Source: JAGLOK01 sp963676355
GTDB taxonomy: Bacteria; Bacillota; Clostridia; Christensenellales; UMGS416
Direction: 5' to 3'
Length of the DNA stretch: 64,000 bases
NCBI GenBank assembly: GCA_963676355.1
Contig: OY781093.1
Location: forward strand, 2,604,001 to 2,668,000
In this document: positions 61,003 through 64,000 of the stretch, in pieces
Layout of the letters: each line of letters opens with the position of its first letter
Position numbering within the stretch: the stretch's first letter is position 1
The notes under the pieces: model-generated
Databases searched by the model: none
Told to the model about the DNA's origin: nothing
What the model saw: only the letters and a program-made list of their open reading frames with translations
Translations under genes and position numbers: made by a program

Positions 61003-61787
61003 TAGATTGCACCTCCCAATAAAACTGTATAGACAATCGCCATGCCCATAGAAATTATCATCGACAGTGGCAGTGCAAAGCTTTTAAGCCATTTAGTAGT
61101 TTCATCTCTTTCAGATATATTAGTAAACAAAAACATTAATCCGGCTGATGTTAAAAGTGTTAAAATCGCAGCAAATCCCACAGCCCAGCCTTCAACTCCT
61201 AATGAGAACTGTTTTACAGCCTCCACAATAGGAGGAGTTATGATATATCCGCAGAATGTAGCTACAAGTCCCATAAACAGCGATGTAACAAAAAGTTCGC
61301 CCCACTTGCGGTCTGTGTTTTGCATCTTGCCCATTCTCTTTTCAAGCACGTTAAGCCCTCCGAACAAGCAAAGCAATATTCCCCAGATTATGCCAATGCT
61401 CATAACAAGCACAACTCCGGCAAATACGCTCATTGTAAAGTTTGGATCTGCCAATCCTTTTGTCATGCCCATCGCTGTTGCAGCCTGCTCTGCTGCAGGC
61501 AGCTCATATGTCATAGCTCCCACAACAGACAGCCTTATCCATGGCAGCGGCACACCAAGTGCGCGAGACATTGTAAACACACTGATTACAATCGGAATGG
61601 ATGGCACAATGGAAAATAGTGCTGAGTTTCTCACAGCCCCCCATAGCTTCTTTCGGCTCATGCCGATTTTTACTCCCTGTTTCCACGCACGCAACAAAAA
61701 CACAACCGACTGCACTATAACAAATGTTGCGACTATGCCTCCCAAGATGTACATGAAAGGAGCATTGATTTTGTCTTGATAAGTCAA
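61002..61787 (-). CDS. DUF5058 family membrane protein
   Basis: A 261-residue integral membrane protein with about seven hydrophobic segments. The family pattern is seen in VFLLRAWKQGVKIGMS, RNSALFSIVPSIPIVISVF and LPWIRLSVVGAMTYELPAAEQAA, where the conserved Arg-Leu-Ser and Tyr-Glu lie in or near the membrane. I infer that it and the protein at 60289 form a two-subunit transporter for a substrate of the M20 peptidase; this is not established. Confidence 0.82.
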   Translation of the reverse strand: MTYQDKINAPFMYILGGIVATFVIVQSVVFLLRAWKQGVKIGMSRKKLWGAVRNSALFSIVPSIPIVISVFTMSRALGVPLPWIRLSVVGAMTYELPAAEQAATAMGMTKGLADPNFTMSVFAGVVLVMSIGIIWGILLCLFGGLNVLEKRMGKMQNTDRKWGELFVTSLFMGLVATFCGYIITPPIVEAVKQFSLGVEGWAVGFAAILTLLTSAGLMFLFTNISERDETTKWLKSFALPLSMIISMGMAIVYTVLLGGAI

Positions 61788-61837
61788 ATAATCACTTCTT
61801 CCTATATTTATTTATAATCTAGATAATTAATATAATT

Positions 61838-62911
61838 TTATCTATATAATTCTCTTATATCCTTTAGGGCTTCAATCAATTTTTCCATATGCTCTTTTAT
61901 GCCAACTGAAATTCTTAGATAATTTTCTATTCTCTCGGGGTTTTTAAAATGGCGCACGATAATTCTTCTTTTGCGCAAAAACTCCGCAATCTTTTCAGCC
62001 GGTATCTTATCGTGAGATACAAATAAAAAGTTTGCTTTGGAGTCTAGCACAACAAAGCCGAGCCTCTTTAACGCATCCGCTGTTTCTCGCCTGATAAATG
62101 CCACCTTCTCGCACTGACTTCTTGTATAGCTAGTGTCCAAAATAGCAGCTGTCATTCCCACCTGGCTCAATGTATCCATAGTATATGAGTTGAATGAATT
62201 TTTAACGCGGATGATGCCATCAATCAAATGTGGCTGTGCCATCACATATCCGCCACGCAGTCCCGCAAACGAGTGCGACTTTGAAAGTGTCTTTATAATT
62301 ACAAGATTTGGGTATTTGCTAATCAGCGGCACTGCACTTTGGCCGCCAAAGTCTATATATGCTTCATCTATGATAACCACTGTTTCGGTATTTTTATTCA
62401 AGAACGATATGATTTCATCCATACCTGTAAGAATTCCGGTCGGCGCATTAGGATTTGGGAATATAACGCCACAATTATCCTGCACATAATCATCCAAAAT
62501 TATATTAAAATTCTCATCCAACGGAATTGTCTTATAGTTTATGTCATATAAATTGCTGTATACAGGGTAAAAGGAATATGTAACATCGGGAAAAAGCAAG
62601 GGCTTTTCTCCTCCAAAAAACGCCGCAAAGCAAAATGCCAATACCTCGTCAGAGCCATTGCCCATATACACATAATCTGTTCCCGGAAGGTTTTCAACCT
62701 TAGCAACAGCCTCGCGCAAGCTTTCGCACTCGGCCAAAGGATATAGGCGCAGGTCGGAGTTAACCGCTTTTTTCATTGCCGACAGTGCTTTTGGGCTGGG
62801 CGGGAAAGGATTCTCATTTGTGTTAAGCTTTATGAGTGTTTTATCTTTGGGTTGTTCTCCCGGCACATAGGGTGTCAGGCTTTTTGCTAGTTTACTCAAA
62901 TATTTATCCAT
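61838..62911 (-). CDS. hisC: Histidinol-phosphate aminotransferase
   Basis: A fold type I PLP-dependent aminotransferase. The PLP Lys is in KTLSKSHSFAGLRGG (near residue 217), with NPNAPTG and IDEAYIDFGG before it and an Arg-containing LRISVG near the end. Length (357) is typical. ATG 62911 has GGAG 6 bases upstream; an ATG four codons earlier contains that site and is rejected. The gene is isolated from other his genes, so a role with other aromatic amino acids is possible. Confidence 0.9.
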   Translation of the reverse strand: MDKYLSKLAKSLTPYVPGEQPKDKTLIKLNTNENPFPPSPKALSAMKKAVNSDLRLYPLAECESLREAVAKVENLPGTDYVYMGNGSDEVLAFCFAAFFGGEKPLLFPDVTYSFYPVYSNLYDINYKTIPLDENFNIILDDYVQDNCGVIFPNPNAPTGILTGMDEIISFLNKNTETVVIIDEAYIDFGGQSAVPLISKYPNLVIIKTLSKSHSFAGLRGGYVMAQPHLIDGIIRVKNSFNSYTMDTLSQVGMTAAILDTSYTRSQCEKVAFIRRETADALKRLGFVVLDSKANFLFVSHDKIPAEKIAEFLRKRRIIVRHFKNPERIENYLRISVGIKEHMEKLIEALKDIRELYR

Positions 62912-62975
62912 GTTTTTCTCCATCCATAAATATTATCACAGAAGGATTATACTAGCAATTATTTAGTGCGCTAAA

Positions 62976-63905
62976 TCATGAATTATTGTAAGGCTCATAT
63001 GCAAGCGCTCTTTTTTTCAGCACAATCATATAAATACCGATAAGAATAAGCACCACACCTATTATGTGAGTAAGTATAATTTTCTCACCAAGCACTACAA
63101 TTGACAAGACAACAGAGCTTAACGGCATAAAACCAGAAAATCCTGCTGCTTCTCCGATTTTAACCTTGGCAAGGCCTGAAAACCAGAAGGCGTAAGCCGC
63201 CGCTGAACACATCACACCATATATCATCATATATATAAAGTCAGAGAATTTAATGATACTTAATATATTGTCAACAACGGCCGAATATCCGCCCGCAGGT
63301 AAAAATAGTATAAACGCAAAAAACATTACTATCGAGGTCGATGTGAGGGGCTTATCAGAATTAGACTGTTTTTTCCGAAATATCGTAAACATCGCCTCGC
63401 TGCACACACTAAAAAAAGCAAACAAACTACCGATAACAAGTCTAAAATCCCATTTTAAAGACAAGTCCGCAAAATCCACATTCAAAAAGCTCATGCCTAC
63501 AAAGCAAATAATCACAGCAATTATTGTCTTTGTCATAACTTTTTCCTTTAAAAATATCACGGAAAACAATGCAAGCACTGCTGGTGTTGTGCTGAGTACA
63601 ATACCCGTTGAAGAAGCTGATGTATATTTTAGTGATATCATCATGAAAATGCGAAATAAAAGTACTCCGAAAATTCCTTGAAGCAACATGTAAAAATAAT
63701 CGCTTTTTGAGATGCTTCGTAATCTCGGCTTTCCTTCTTTTGCTATAGACAAAGGAACAATGAACAGCAAAGCAAACATCATGCTTATTGTCTGTGCAAA
63801 GAAAATCGGCAAATGCGATATTAGCTTTCCAACTACAACTGAAGCCCCCGCCAGCGACATTGCTGCGGCAAGCTGAAAATATCCTATATATGTTTTTCTA
63901 TTCAT
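62976..63905 (-). CDS. EamA-family (DMT) transporter
   Basis: A 309-residue membrane protein with ten predicted helices in two EamA repeats; the first repeat ends near LLFRIFMMISLKYTSASSTGIVLSTTPAVLALFSVIFLKEKV and the second near LSSVVLSIVVLGEKI. Members export metabolites such as amino acids or take up nucleobases and sugars. The substrate is unknown. A likely promoter (TTGGTG, 16 bases, TATAAA on the minus strand) lies upstream. Confidence 0.9.
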   Translation of the reverse strand: MNRKTYIGYFQLAAAMSLAGASVVVGKLISHLPIFFAQTISMMFALLFIVPLSIAKEGKPRLRSISKSDYFYMLLQGIFGVLLFRIFMMISLKYTSASSTGIVLSTTPAVLALFSVIFLKEKVMTKTIIAVIICFVGMSFLNVDFADLSLKWDFRLVIGSLFAFFSVCSEAMFTIFRKKQSNSDKPLTSTSIVMFFAFILFLPAGGYSAVVDNILSIIKFSDFIYMMIYGVMCSAAAYAFWFSGLAKVKIGEAAGFSGFMPLSSVVLSIVVLGEKIILTHIIGVVLILIGIYMIVLKKRALAYEPYNNS

Positions 63906-64000
63906 TTATTCTCCAAATATCTGTTTTGTATGATTTTACATTTATAATCTGGTTTTAAAAAGCACCAATTATGTGTTATTATCGCAGTACCAGTCAGGAG

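Noticed and set aside
61042..61779. Long plus-strand frame of 245 codons
   Set aside because: It lies antisense to the DUF5058 gene; its Ser/Pro/Thr-rich product is typical of the reverse reading of a membrane protein gene, and no start signal precedes it.

Overview
The window reads as chromosome from a low-GC, Gram-positive anaerobe, most likely a member of the class Clostridia. The evidence is strong purine-rich ribosome binding sites, near-consensus vegetative (SigA-type) promoters, a T-box leader, a Firmicutes-order housekeeping operon, a Rex repressor, and a trimeric [FeFe] hydrogenase with no respiratory genes in view. I cannot name a genus or species from sequence alone.

Layout. 1-700 is the 3' end of a TRAP transporter permease. 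804-15115 (minus strand) holds rpmB and then a tightly coupled operon read as yicC-remA-gmk-rpoZ-coaBC-priA-def-fmt-rsmB-rlmN-stp-prkC-rsgA-rpe-thiN, nearly the Bacillus subtilis gene order. Many stop and start codons overlap by 4 or 8 bases. 15271-15618 is a decayed potassium channel gene. 15730-21261 (minus) is yerC-pcrA-ligA plus an AIR-synthase-like gene. 21487-25907 (minus) is a type IIA topoisomerase pair that looks like topoisomerase IV (parE-parC). 26110-29417 is an island of three lipoproteins of unknown function.

29792-37854 (plus) is an energy and redox module: Rex, the three subunits of a probable electron-bifurcating [FeFe] hydrogenase (HydC, HydB, HydA), a hydrogenase-like PAS protein resembling sensory hydrogenases, and a SpoIIE-type phosphatase that overlaps it. 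Together they could make hydrogen from NADH plus reduced ferredoxin and report redox or hydrogen status to a phosphatase.

37887-41643 (minus) carries a small-molecule kinase, a CPBP protease, a two-gene tRNA operon (Thr-CGT, Pro-CGG), a methyltransferase and a YesL-like membrane protein. 41869-47919 (plus) has dapA-dapB, pgsA-yjbQ and two diguanylate cyclases. A broken copy of yjbQ lies between the cyclases, so the yjbQ-cyclase unit appears to have duplicated. A second APH-type kinase follows on the minus strand.

49046-54279 (plus) is a valine T-box operon: a TIM-barrel isomerase, a tiny membrane protein, valS and folC. The T-box specifier reads GTC, and a tRNA-Val with anticodon GAC lies at 55016-55092. 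A probable 6S RNA follows at about 55320-55510. 55635-58699 (minus) is a glycerol-3-phosphate-dehydrogenase-like trio (GlpA-like, GlpB-like, DUF1667) with its own promoter and a leader terminator that may be an attenuator. 58829-63905 (minus) has an M20 peptidase coupled to two integral membrane proteins (one DUF5058), then hisC and an EamA transporter. I saw no CRISPR array, insertion sequence or prophage.
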